Below the pieces are notes generated by a model. The model searched no databases and was not told the DNA's origin. It was given only the letters and a program-made list of their open reading frames with translations. From assembly GCA_044224495.1 (NCBI GenBank), contig JBGAKG010000008.1, positions 244,715 to 308,714 on the forward strand: a stretch of DNA of 64,000 nucleotides, written 5' to 3'. Shown here one piece after another: positions 1 through 7,859 of the stretch. How positions within the stretch are numbered: the first letter of the stretch is position 1; each line of letters starts with the position of its first letter. The position numbers and the translations under genes are program-made. The stretch comes from JBGAKG01 sp044224495 (GTDB lineage Bacteria > Myxococcota_A > Polyangia > Polyangiales > Polyangiaceae).

Positions 1-675
1 CTCAACGTCGTTCACCGCGACGTCTCGCCGCACAACTTGTTCGTCACCTACGACGGCATCACGAAGGTCGTCGACTTCGGCATCGCGAAGTTCCGCTCTC
101 GGGTCACGACGACCAACGCCGCCGAGCTCCGCGGAAAGCTCGCCTACATGTCGCCCGAGCAGGTGCGCGGGGAGACGATCGATCGTCGGAGCGACGTCTT
201 CGCGCTCGGCATCGTCGCGTGGGAGCTCACGACCGGGCATCGGCTCTTCGCCGCCGGGCACGAGGGCACGATCGTCATGAAGATCCACGGCGGCGACGTC
301 CCGCCCCCGTCGTCGATCGTGCCGGACTACCCGCGCGAGCTCGAGGCGGTGGTCATGCGTGCGCTCGCACCCGATCGGGCCCAACGCTACGCCACCGCGC
401 GCGACCTCGCGCGGGCGCTGCAGATGATGATGCTCGTGCGGGGGACCCTCGTCTCCCGTGACGACGTCGCCACCTACCTCCGAGCGCTCCTCCCCGACCG
501 GATCGAGCGCCGCGACGATCGTCTCCGCGCGCTCACGACCGACGAGTCGGGAGACGACGACTGTCCCACCATCGTCTCGCCGTCGCACGCGCAGACACTC
601 ACCGATCCCACGCGCCGCTTCGATGCAACGTCCACCGACTCACCCGAGGAGAAACCATGCGTGTCCTACTCGTGA
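1..675 (+). CDS. Ser/Thr protein kinase, C-terminal part (5' truncated by window)
   Basis: The frame is open from base 1, so only the C-terminal 224 residues of a Hanks-type kinase are present. The catalytic loop HRDVSPHN is at residues 5-12 with catalytic Asp7 and Asn12, the DFG motif at 25-27, and the P+1 segment YMSPEQ near residue 52. The HRDVSP form of the loop is typical of myxobacterial kinases. No transmembrane segment follows; the last ~70 residues are charged and Ser/Thr-rich. The last 19 bases overlap the start of the downstream radical SAM gene, so the two may be co-expressed, although a kinase regulating that cassette is only an inference. Confidence 0.9.
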   Translation, partial: LNVVHRDVSPHNLFVTYDGITKVVDFGIAKFRSRVTTTNAAELRGKLAYMSPEQVRGETIDRRSDVFALGIVAWELTTGHRLFAAGHEGTIVMKIHGGDVPPPSSIVPDYPRELEAVVMRALAPDRAQRYATARDLARALQMMMLVRGTLVSRDDVATYLRALLPDRIERRDDRLRALTTDESGDDDCPTIVSPSHAQTLTDPTRRFDATSTDSPEEKPCVSYS

Positions 676-2270
676 TGCCGACCCCCTTCGAGAACGGCCG
701 CCTCGGCCTCGAGAACGTGATCTGGCTCTCCGAGCCGGTCGCCCTCACCGCGATCGGAGCCTCGATCAACGACGTCCACGAGGTCCGCGTGCTCGATCTG
801 CGGCTCGAGGACGAGAACGCCCTCGCGCGCGAGCTCCTCTCCTTCGCGCCCGACGTCGTCGGCACGACGAGCATGACCACCGACTCGTACCAGGCGAAGG
901 CCGTCCTTCGCCTGGCGCGCGACGTCCGGCCCGAGGCGCTCACGATCGTCGGCGGTCACCACCCGACGTTGAGCCCCGAGGAGTTCGACCACGACTTCGT
1001 CGACGTCATCGTCCAGGGCGAAGGTGAGTTCACCATCCGCGAGATCATGGCGCGCTGGAGCACGCAGGCGGCGAACGACGATCGCACCTTCGCGGGCGTG
1101 AACGGGACGCGCTACCGCGACGCCGACGGGCGCCGGATCGCGAACCCGAAGCGGGAACAGACCCAGCACCTGGATGCGCTGCCGATCCCGGATCGCAACC
1201 TGATCAAGAAGTACCAAGGGCGTTACTTCTTCACCGGCATCCGGCCGATGGCGTCGATCTTCACGAGCCGCGGCTGCTCGTTCGACTGCAACTTCTGCGC
1301 GATCTGGGAGTTCTACGAGCGACGCACGCGGTTCCTCTCGGCGTCGAAGATCGTCGATCAGATGGTCGCGTGCGACGAGCCGTTCATCTTCGTGCTCGAC
1401 GACAACTTCCTCACGAACAAGAAGCGCGCGGTCGAGCTCTGCGACGAGCTCGAGCGACGGAACGTGAAGAAGTACTGGATGACCCAAGGCCGAACCGACT
1501 TCGCCGCCGATCACCCCGAGCTCATGGCGCGCCTCGCGAAGAACGGGCTCGTGATGGTGCTCTCCGGCTTCGAATCGAACGACGACGACAACCTCGCGTC
1601 GCTCCGGAAGAAGTCCTCGTGGCAGAAGAACAAGAAGGCGAACGACGTCCTCCGCGAGAACGGGATCATCTCGACGGGCATCTTCATGGTCCGGCCCGAT
1701 TGGACGAAGGAGCAGTTCGAGCAGCTGTACGAGTACGTGCGGAGCCTCACGATCGGCGTCCCGTTGTTCTCGATCCTCACGCCGCTCCCGGGGACGCAGC
1801 TCCATCGCGTCTACAAGGACAAGCTCCTCACGAACGACCACCGCCTCTTCGACCTCCTCCACGCGGTGCTCCCCACCCGCCTGCCGCGCGACGAGTTCTA
1901 CCGAGAGCTCTGCCGGGCGTACGACGCCACCGAGAGCTCCGTGCGCGAGTCGTTCCGCGCCGTCTTCAAGCAACGCCCGGCCTTCAGCGTGCGGATCCTG
2001 CCCGGCATGATCTGGTTCTACGCGCGGACGTGGCGCTACCAGCGCATCCACTACGATTACCGCTCGTTCCTCCGCGACGAAGAGGGCCTGCACGACGGGC
2101 CGGGGGCCAAGGCGGGCCTGACGTGGGAGGACGTCCGTTACCCGGGGCCGGACGGGGGCGATGGCTCCGCGGAGGGCGCGGAGACGCCGAAGAACCTGGT
2201 GAAGCTCCGCGTGCCGAAGCGCACGTGGGTCGACGACCTGGCCGACGCGCGCGCGATGGAGGCCGAATGA
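657..2270 (+). CDS. B12-binding-type radical SAM enzyme
   Basis: 537 residues. The N-terminal ~140 residues form a Rossmann-like cobalamin-binding-type domain with a GGHHPTLSPEE segment like that of the BchE/HpnP group, but no DxHxxG motif, so cobalamin would be bound base-off without a protein His, or not at all. The 4Fe-4S cluster motif CxxxCxxC is complete at Cys207, Cys211 and Cys214. A C-terminal tail of ~100 residues follows the barrel. Known family chemistry is methylation or ring/oxidative rearrangement; the substrate here cannot be read. A purine-rich GAGGAG lies upstream of the ATG at 657. The stop overlaps the next start (ATGA), pointing to coupled expression with the diiron oxidase. 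Confidence 0.88.
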   Translation: MRVLLVMPTPFENGRLGLENVIWLSEPVALTAIGASINDVHEVRVLDLRLEDENALARELLSFAPDVVGTTSMTTDSYQAKAVLRLARDVRPEALTIVGGHHPTLSPEEFDHDFVDVIVQGEGEFTIREIMARWSTQAANDDRTFAGVNGTRYRDADGRRIANPKREQTQHLDALPIPDRNLIKKYQGRYFFTGIRPMASIFTSRGCSFDCNFCAIWEFYERRTRFLSASKIVDQMVACDEPFIFVLDDNFLTNKKRAVELCDELERRNVKKYWMTQGRTDFAADHPELMARLAKNGLVMVLSGFESNDDDNLASLRKKSSWQKNKKANDVLRENGIISTGIFMVRPDWTKEQFEQLYEYVRSLTIGVPLFSILTPLPGTQLHRVYKDKLLTNDHRLFDLLHAVLPTRLPRDEFYRELCRAYDATESSVRESFRAVFKQRPAFSVRILPGMIWFYARTWRYQRIHYDYRSFLRDEEGLHDGPGAKAGLTWEDVRYPGPDGGDGSAEGAETPKNLVKLRVPKRTWVDDLADARAMEAE

Positions 2271-3118
2271 GCACCTTCATCGAGGCGCTCCGGCGCGAGA
2301 TCGAGACGCACCCGGGCGTGAACCACCTGTTCCTGAACCGCCTCGCGACGACGCCGTTCTCGCGCCAGGACTACCGCGTGTTCGGTGAGAACCACTACCC
2401 GCTGGTCTGCGTGTTCACGAGCTACCTCGAGCGGCTCCTGATTCGCGCCCCGACCAGCGAGGCGAAGCTCTGGCTCGCGAAGGTCCTCGTCGACGAGTAC
2501 GGCGAAGGCTCGGACGCGCAGGACCACGCGACGCTCTATGCCAAGTTCCTGCGCGCGACGGGGAGCGATCTCCCCTCGCGTCCGCACGACGGCGTGCTCC
2601 GCCCCGCGAGCGAGTTCGTCGCCACGCACCGGCGGATCGTGGAGCGCGAGCCGTTCCTCGTCGGGCTCGGGGCGGTGGGCCCCGGCCACGAGTGGGCGAT
2701 CCCGAAGATGTTCGCGGCGGTGATCCCGGGCCTCCGCCGCGCGGGGTTCAGCGAAGACGAGATGCAGTACTTCACACTCCACGTCGCGCAGGACGTCGAT
2801 CACGGGACGTGGCTCGAGCACGCGCTCGAGACGTTCGCCACGACCGACGAAGCGCGCGCCCAGATTCGCCGTGGTGCGCTCCTCTCGCTCGAAGCGCGCG
2901 GTCGGTTCTGGAGCGGCGTGCAACGCGCGGTCGTGCGCTACCGCCAGCCGCGGGCGGCTCGCCCGGACGGGCCGACGCCGCGCTCGATCGCGCACGAGGT
3001 CCTGCTCACCGCGTGGGACGGCTCGGCCGTCGCGCAGCGGCTCGAGGGTGGCGTGCGGCGGCTCCGTGATCGCGCGCTCCCGACGCTGACCGAGCTCGTC
3101 GAGCGGGGGCGGCGATAG
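2267..3118 (+). CDS. Haem-oxygenase-like diiron oxidase (iron-containing redox enzyme family)
   Basis: 283 residues; the ATG at 2267 overlaps the radical SAM stop. The protein is all-helical and carries a full six-ligand set: Glu80, His87, Glu142, His172, Asp176 and His179. The spacing (E-x6-H, then H-x3-D-x2-H) matches that of the CADD/HDO group of the TENA/PqqC-like fold. Family members are O2-dependent non-haem diiron oxidases or oxygenases acting on small molecules (for example UndA, BesC, SznF, CADD). The substrate is unknown. Coupling to a radical SAM enzyme suggests the two act on the same metabolite or peptide. Confidence 0.85.
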   Translation: MSTFIEALRREIETHPGVNHLFLNRLATTPFSRQDYRVFGENHYPLVCVFTSYLERLLIRAPTSEAKLWLAKVLVDEYGEGSDAQDHATLYAKFLRATGSDLPSRPHDGVLRPASEFVATHRRIVEREPFLVGLGAVGPGHEWAIPKMFAAVIPGLRRAGFSEDEMQYFTLHVAQDVDHGTWLEHALETFATTDEARAQIRRGALLSLEARGRFWSGVQRAVVRYRQPRAARPDGPTPRSIAHEVLLTAWDGSAVAQRLEGGVRRLRDRALPTLTELVERGRR

Positions 3119-3120
3119 CG

Positions 3121-4059
3121 TTGGGTGCGCCGAAGCGGCCTCGGCTCACGCGTCGCAAGGCGCTGCTCGGCGGCGTCCTCGCCGCCGTGGGCGCCGGTGC
3201 CTACGCCGAGTCGCTCTCGTTCGACGGGCGTTGGGATCATCGCCGCTTCCCCGGGGCGATGGGGGCGGCGCGCTTCGCTGCGTCGCGCGCCGCGCTCGGT
3301 GGGCCGGCGATGATTCACGTCGGGCACTCGACGCACCTGCTCCACGTCGGCGGGGTCACGCTGCTCACGGACCCGTGGTTCTTCGACCCGGCGTTCGGGG
3401 CGCTCTCGCACGTCACGGGACCCGCCGTCGAGCCGCAGGACGTGGGCGCGCTCGACGTGCTCCTGATCACGCACGACCACGCGGATCACGCCGACCTCCG
3501 AGCGATCGACCGGCTCGACAAGCGCGCGCACGCCATCGTCGCGACCGAGGGGCTCGCGGCGCAGCTTCGCGCGCGCGGCTTCGTCGCCGACGTCCTCCGG
3601 CCGTGGGAGGACTTCACCATGGGCGGCGCGACCGTCAGCGCGGTCCCGGCGGTCCACGACGTGTACGAGGTCGGGTTCGTCGTCCGCGGCCTCGACCATT
3701 GCGTGTATTTTGCAGGTGACACGAAGCTCCACCCCGACCTGCCCGCGATTCGGGAGCGCTACGCACCGGTCGCGGCGATCCTCCCGGTCGACGGCACCCG
3801 GTTCACCGGCGGGAACCCGCAGGTGATGACCCCCGAAGATGCCGTCGAGGCCGCGCGAATCCTGGGCGCCACGGTCACGATCCCCACCCACGGCGAGGCG
3901 AGCTTCAGCGATCCCGTGGCCGAGGCGCTCTTCGCCTCGACCATCGCGGAGGCTCCGCGGAAGTTCGCCGCCGCGATGGCGAAGGCGCTCCCGGGGGTCC
4001 GTTGCGTGGTGCCGGCGGCGGGGGAGCTCGTCCCCCTCGGACCGTCGGTCCCGGCGTGA
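3121..4059 (+). CDS. Tat-exported metallo-beta-lactamase-fold hydrolase (UlaG/NAPE-PLD-like)
   Basis: 312 residues from a TTG start two bases after the upstream stop; no better start keeps the signal peptide. The N-terminus has a twin-arginine (LTRRKALLGG) followed by an Ala/Gly-rich hydrophobic stretch, suggesting Tat export. The metal site is visible: HDHADH at 118-123, a further His near 179, GDTKLH around Asp200 and PTHGE at His257. The HVGHSTHLL segment near residue 66 is typical of the UlaG/NAPE-PLD branch rather than lactamases. It is the third gene of the radical SAM/diiron oxidase set. Substrate unknown. Confidence 0.85.
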   Translation: MGAPKRPRLTRRKALLGGVLAAVGAGAYAESLSFDGRWDHRRFPGAMGAARFAASRAALGGPAMIHVGHSTHLLHVGGVTLLTDPWFFDPAFGALSHVTGPAVEPQDVGALDVLLITHDHADHADLRAIDRLDKRAHAIVATEGLAAQLRARGFVADVLRPWEDFTMGGATVSAVPAVHDVYEVGFVVRGLDHCVYFAGDTKLHPDLPAIRERYAPVAAILPVDGTRFTGGNPQVMTPEDAVEAARILGATVTIPTHGEASFSDPVAEALFASTIAEAPRKFAAAMAKALPGVRCVVPAAGELVPLGPSVPA

Positions 4060-4476
4060 TCAGGCGGCCGCGCGGGCGCCGGCCTTCATCATCGAGGCGA
4101 CCGCGCCGTACGCGCCAATCCACGCGTCCTTCACGCGCGGCGTGAACGCGTCTCCGGCGACGTCGGCGAGCGCGGCGATGAGGCACTCACCCACCCAGTC
4201 GTACATCTCGTCGGTGACCCCGTAGTCGAGGTGCTTGTTGCCGAGCCCGCTGAGCGTGGTCTGGAGCCACGGGCCGTCCTCGAGGTGCTCGACGACGGCG
4301 GCGAGCGCTGCCGTGAGCATCTCCGCCTGAGCCGCCTGCGGGCGCGCCTTGCCGAACATGCCCTTCACCGCCGGGTAGCGCTCGAACAGGATCTCGTAGA
4401 AGCGGGTGGCGAGCGCGAGCTCCTTCGAAGCGACGAGGGCGAAGCTTTCACGGAGGGCGGTGACGTCGAGGCTCAT
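4060..4476 (-). CDS. Single-domain bacterial globin (Vitreoscilla haemoglobin type)
   Basis: 138 residues, the usual length of a single-domain globin without a reductase domain. The CD1 Phe (MFG, residue 41), a distal Gln (Gln50, aligning with Gln53 of VHb) and the proximal His in NKHLDYGV (His82, aligning with His85 of VHb) are all present. Likely role is O2 or NO binding in the cytoplasm. Its stop codon directly abuts the stop of the convergent MBL gene. It is divergent from the cupin gene across 116 bases that hold a palindrome. Confidence 0.88.
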   Translation of the reverse strand: MSLDVTALRESFALVASKELALATRFYEILFERYPAVKGMFGKARPQAAQAEMLTAALAAVVEHLEDGPWLQTTLSGLGNKHLDYGVTDEMYDWVGECLIAALADVAGDAFTPRVKDAWIGAYGAVASMMKAGARAAA

Positions 4477-4555
4477 GCGTGGGTTCCTTTCGCGCGGCGT
4501 GGGTGCCGACGATGTGTACGTTCGCTCTTCCTCGCTTCGGAAGCTTGATCGCGAT

Positions 4556-4567
4556 CGAATCGATTCG
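4556..4567. promoter_or_regulatory. 12-bp perfect palindrome in the globin/cupin divergent promoter region
   Basis: CGAATCGATTCG is a perfect palindrome in an AT-richer patch 26 bases before the cupin start; a GATCGCGATC palindrome partly overlaps it at 4547-4556. Placement between two divergent redox-type genes fits a dimeric repressor site, but no regulator family can be assigned. Confidence 0.35.
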
Positions 4568-4592
4568 TGATCATGCGTGCTAGAGCTCAGCC

Positions 4593-4958
4593 ATGGACGA
4601 CCGCTACAACACCCGCCTCGACAACAAGTACGGGTACTCCACCGTCATCGACATCCCCGGCGAGGTCGCCGCTCACCAGCCCTGGTTCAATCAGACCCTG
4701 ACCCAGGTGAACGACGCCGTGGTGCGCCTCGGGATCCTCCAGGGCGAGTACCACTGGCACAAGCACGACGTGGAAGACGAGTGCTTCATCGTGCTCGAGG
4801 GCGAGCTCCTGCTCGACATCGAAGGGAAGGGGACCGTCACGCTGACGAAGCACCTCGGGTACACGGTCCCGAAGGGCGTCGTGCATCGGACGCGGGCCCC
4901 CGGGAAGACGATCGTGCTGATGGTGGAGAAGGCTTCGGTGACGCCGACCGGCGACTGA
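4593..4958 (+). CDS. Small single-domain cupin
   Basis: 121 residues forming one beta-barrel cupin. Motif 1 supplies His56, His58 and Glu63 (HxHx4Ex6G with Gly70) and motif 2 supplies His98, so the metal site is complete. The family includes isomerases, dioxygenases and metal- or sugar-binding proteins; the reaction cannot be read. It lies divergent from the globin and upstream of an FAD-dependent dithiol oxidoreductase with a 71-base gap. Confidence 0.85.
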   Translation: MDDRYNTRLDNKYGYSTVIDIPGEVAAHQPWFNQTLTQVNDAVVRLGILQGEYHWHKHDVEDECFIVLEGELLLDIEGKGTVTLTKHLGYTVPKGVVHRTRAPGKTIVLMVEKASVTPTGD

Positions 4959-5029
4959 TCGAAAGATTCGCCGATCGGACCCAAGTCCGCGCCCTTCCCC
5001 CGCGCCGGCGCTCGGTCCATCCTCGGGGC

Positions 5030-5944
5030 ATGACCCTCCACGACGTCGTCATCGTCGGCGGTGGCCCGTCGGGCCTCGCCGCCGCACTCACGTTCGGGCG
5101 CGCTCGGAAGCGCGCGCTCCTCCTCGACGCCGGGCCGCGCCGCAACGCCGCTGCCACCCACGTCCACAACTTCCTCACGCGCGACGGTACTCCGCCGGAC
5201 GAGATGCGCGCGCTCGCGCGGAAGGACCTCGCGCGCTACCCGAGCATCGCCGTGCGCGACGAGCCCGCGCTCCGGGTCGGCGGCGAGCGGGGCGCGTTCG
5301 TGGTGGGGACTCCGAGCGGCGACGTCGCCGCGCGCCGGATCTTGCTCTGCGTGGGCGTCATCGACGAGATGCTCCCGATCGACGGCTTCCGCGAGCTCTG
5401 GGGCCACGCCATCTTCCAGTGCCCGTACTGCCACGGCTGGGAGGTGCGCGAGCGACCGTGGGGCTTCCTCGCGCGCGAGCCCGCCGCGCTCGAGCACGCG
5501 GCGCTCTACCGCGCCTGGACCGACGACCTCGTCGTCTTCACGAACGGAACGCTCGCCGTCCCGGACGAAGCGCGGGAGTCGCTCCGCGCGATGGGGATCC
5601 CGCTCGAGGAGCGTCCGATCGCGCGCTTGGTCGCCAACGCCGACGGAATGGATGTCGTGCTCGACGGCGGCGCGAGCGTGCGGCGGGCGGTGCTCGTCGC
5701 GCATCCACCGCAGCGCCACGTCGACGTCGTCGTCTCTCTCGGGCTCGAGCTCGACGAGCACGGCTTCGTCCGGGTGGACCCGATGAAGCGCGAGACGTCG
5801 CGCCCGGGGATCTACGCGGCGGGCGATCTGACGACGCGCATGCAAGCCGCGGTCGCCGGCGCCGCCGCCGGCATGCAGACGGCCGCGTTCATGAACTTCG
5901 AGCTCACGGCCGAGCTCTTGCGGAGCGCCACGCCGCGGGCGTGA
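5030..5944 (+). CDS. Thioredoxin-reductase-fold FAD oxidoreductase with redox CxxC
   Basis: 304 residues. The FAD-binding GGGPSG is at 10-15, the redox-active CPYCHGWE motif has Cys131 and Cys134, and the C-terminal FAD motif GIYAAGD is at 260-266. The second glycine-rich (NADPH-binding) motif of true thioredoxin reductases is not seen: the corresponding region reads GFLAREPAALEHA. This matches the branch that includes dithiol oxidases such as GliT, HlmI and DepH, which use O2 instead of NADPH. It is therefore unlikely to be the cell's main TrxB. Its 3' end overlaps the convergent AraC gene by 41 bases. Confidence 0.82.
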   Translation: MTLHDVVIVGGGPSGLAAALTFGRARKRALLLDAGPRRNAAATHVHNFLTRDGTPPDEMRALARKDLARYPSIAVRDEPALRVGGERGAFVVGTPSGDVAARRILLCVGVIDEMLPIDGFRELWGHAIFQCPYCHGWEVRERPWGFLAREPAALEHAALYRAWTDDLVVFTNGTLAVPDEARESLRAMGIPLEERPIARLVANADGMDVVLDGGASVRRAVLVAHPPQRHVDVVVSLGLELDEHGFVRVDPMKRETSRPGIYAAGDLTTRMQAAVAGAAAGMQTAAFMNFELTAELLRSATPRA

Positions 5945-6725
5945 CGCCGTGCGCGCGCCGAAAGGTGCGGATGAAATGGGTCGGATCGGCGTAGCCGATC
6001 CGCTCCCCGATGGCGTCGACGCGCTCGCTCGTGAGGAGCAGGAGGCGGCGCGCCTCGGCCATGCGGCCCAGCGTGATCCACTCGCCCGCGCTGCGGCCCG
6101 TCGCCCGCGTGAGCGCCGTCGTCACGTACGCGGGTGAGCGGCCCACAGCGCGAGCGACGTCGGCGAGGGACAGCTTGCCGAGGCACCTTCGCTCGATGAA
6201 GCGGAGGCTCGCGGTCACCACGTCGGTGCGCTGCGGGGCGTCGTCGTTCCACGCCGCCGCTCGCGTGACCTCGTGCAGGATCAGCGTGGCGAGGCTCCGT
6301 CGCACCTCGTCGGCCGGTGCGTCGAGCGCGGCCAGCTCGCGAAAGAGATGGGCGAGGTGCTCGTGGCGTTCGCCGGGGATCGTCACCGCGGGCGTCGCAC
6401 CGGCCCGCACGCGCTCGAAGGCCTGGACCAGGCTCGGCGCGCTCGTCACGAACGACGACGTCGCGACGGCGAGCCCCCAGTAGGCGGAGCCGTCCGCCGC
6501 GAGGGTGCGGTGCGCACTTCCGGCGGGCACGACGATGACGTCGCCGGCGTGAAGCTCCCAGGTCGTCCCTTGTTCGAAGCGCGAGCGACCCTCGGTGAAG
6601 AACGCGAGCACGGCGTGCCCGTGCGCGACGGGACGGGTCGAGCGCAGCGGAACCGCGGTCGCCGGCTGCCACTGCGCCACGGCGGGGGTCTCCATCGCGC
6701 GGTCGCGGGCGAGCGGTGCCCTCAT
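5904..6725 (-). CDS. AraC-family regulator with N-terminal cupin sensor
   Basis: 273 residues. The N-terminal half is a cupin-like effector domain (GDVIVVPAGSAH segment). The C-terminal ~100 residues hold two helix-turn-helix motifs, the second ending in the AraC signature (IGYADPTHFIRTFRRAHG). The start at 6725 overlaps the upstream methyltransferase stop (ATGA); an in-frame ATG ten codons later is also possible. It is convergent to the FAD oxidoreductase, whose expression it could plausibly control. Confidence 0.88.
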   Translation of the reverse strand: MRAPLARDRAMETPAVAQWQPATAVPLRSTRPVAHGHAVLAFFTEGRSRFEQGTTWELHAGDVIVVPAGSAHRTLAADGSAYWGLAVATSSFVTSAPSLVQAFERVRAGATPAVTIPGERHEHLAHLFRELAALDAPADEVRRSLATLILHEVTRAAAWNDDAPQRTDVVTASLRFIERRCLGKLSLADVARAVGRSPAYVTTALTRATGRSAGEWITLGRMAEARRLLLLTSERVDAIGERIGYADPTHFIRTFRRAHGVTPAAWRSARARP

Positions 6726-7852
6726 GGGGTGCCCCGTGTGGCCGCCGCGAGGCGCTTCTTGCAGAGTGCAATCAAGTTGGCTTCGCGCTCGATCCCGAGC
6801 CAGCGCCGGTTCATGCGCTCGGCCACCGCGAGCGTCGTGCCGCTCCCGGCGAACGGATCGAGGACCAAGTCACCCTCGTCCGTGAACATCTCCACGATCC
6901 GCGCCATGAGGCGCTCCGGCTTCTTGTTCCGCGAGAAGGTCACGCCGCCTTCGCGCGCGATCCCCTGGAACCCGATGTCGTCCCAGACGTTGGTGAGCGG
7001 TTCGACGAGCCGCGGTACGCCGTCGATCACGCGCACCTTGTCGCGCAGCCAGAGGATGCGGTTGCCCCCGCGCACGATGAACGGCGGGTGCTTCGCGCGC
7101 TCCAGTACGAAGACCTTCTCCGGCGCGGCGCGCGAGCGATCGACGAGCGCCTGCGCGGCCTTGGCGATCGCCTCGTAGCGGGGCTGCGCGAAGCGGACGA
7201 CGTGGTCCGCGTGCGCGAGCGCGAAGCGGACGAGCTCCCGCTCGAGGGTCTCGCGCCCGAGTGCCTTCCGCGCCGCTGCGAGCGACGCGTACCCGCGCGC
7301 GCGCGCGAACGCACGCCGGAGCGAAACGAAGCGCCATGCGCTGGGCGCGTCGGCCGGGTTCTCGACGAACGTGCGATAGGCGTCGTCGTAGCGCTCGCGC
7401 GGCCGATGGAGCGTGCGCGGCGCGAACGCGCGGCGGTCCTTCGCGTAGACGAGCAGGTAGTCGGTGACGTTCACTGGCCCCTTGTTCCGCGCCTTGTGGC
7501 CGGTGGCGGCGCTCCGCACGACGGTGACGACGGCGACGCGGTTCGCGCGCCCGAAGATGCCGTCGAGGAGGACGATGAGCGAGCCGAGCTCCGTATCGTC
7601 GATCTCGGCGACCAAGACGCCGTCGGGGCGGAGCAAGGGATGGAGCACCGTGGCGAGCGCGGTGAGCTGCGCGCTCCAGGTCTCGGGCTCGGCGCGGTCG
7701 GTGTACTCTGCAAACGTGCGCCCGGTGTTGTAGGGCGGGTCCAAGTAGGCGAGCCGCACGGCGCCGGCGAGCGTCTCCTTGCGCGCGGGCTCGGAGAGCA
7801 CGCGAAGGTTGTCGCCGTGGAGGAGCGCGGACCGGATCGGGCCGCGGCTCAA
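6722..7852 (-). CDS. Site-specific adenine-N6 DNA methyltransferase, Mod-like, orphan
   Basis: 376 residues from a TTG start. Catalytic motif IV DPPYNTG is at 38-44 and the SAM-binding motif FAGSGTT at about 334-340, the motif IV-before-I order of beta-class methyltransferases (type III Mod and related). The middle ~200 residues form the target-recognition region. No restriction endonuclease gene lies on either side, so it reads as an orphan enzyme with a regulatory or epigenetic role. It sits seven bases after the ABC1 gene and overlaps the AraC gene start, so all three form one transcription unit. Confidence 0.9.
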   Translation of the reverse strand: MSRGPIRSALLHGDNLRVLSEPARKETLAGAVRLAYLDPPYNTGRTFAEYTDRAEPETWSAQLTALATVLHPLLRPDGVLVAEIDDTELGSLIVLLDGIFGRANRVAVVTVVRSAATGHKARNKGPVNVTDYLLVYAKDRRAFAPRTLHRPRERYDDAYRTFVENPADAPSAWRFVSLRRAFARARGYASLAAARKALGRETLERELVRFALAHADHVVRFAQPRYEAIAKAAQALVDRSRAAPEKVFVLERAKHPPFIVRGGNRILWLRDKVRVIDGVPRLVEPLTNVWDDIGFQGIAREGGVTFSRNKKPERLMARIVEMFTDEGDLVLDPFAGSGTTLAVAERMNRRWLGIEREANLIALCKKRLAAATRGTP

Positions 7853-7859
7853 GGCGCTC

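Noticed and set aside
666..2093. Long minus-strand open frame inside the radical SAM gene
   Set aside because: Arg/Glu/Val-rich shadow with no motif, opposite a well-supported gene.
1370..2266. Upstream extension of the diiron oxidase frame into the radical SAM gene
   Set aside because: The extension is an Arg/Ala-rich shadow of the radical SAM frame; the ATG at 2267 overlaps the stop as ATGA and starts the conserved domain.
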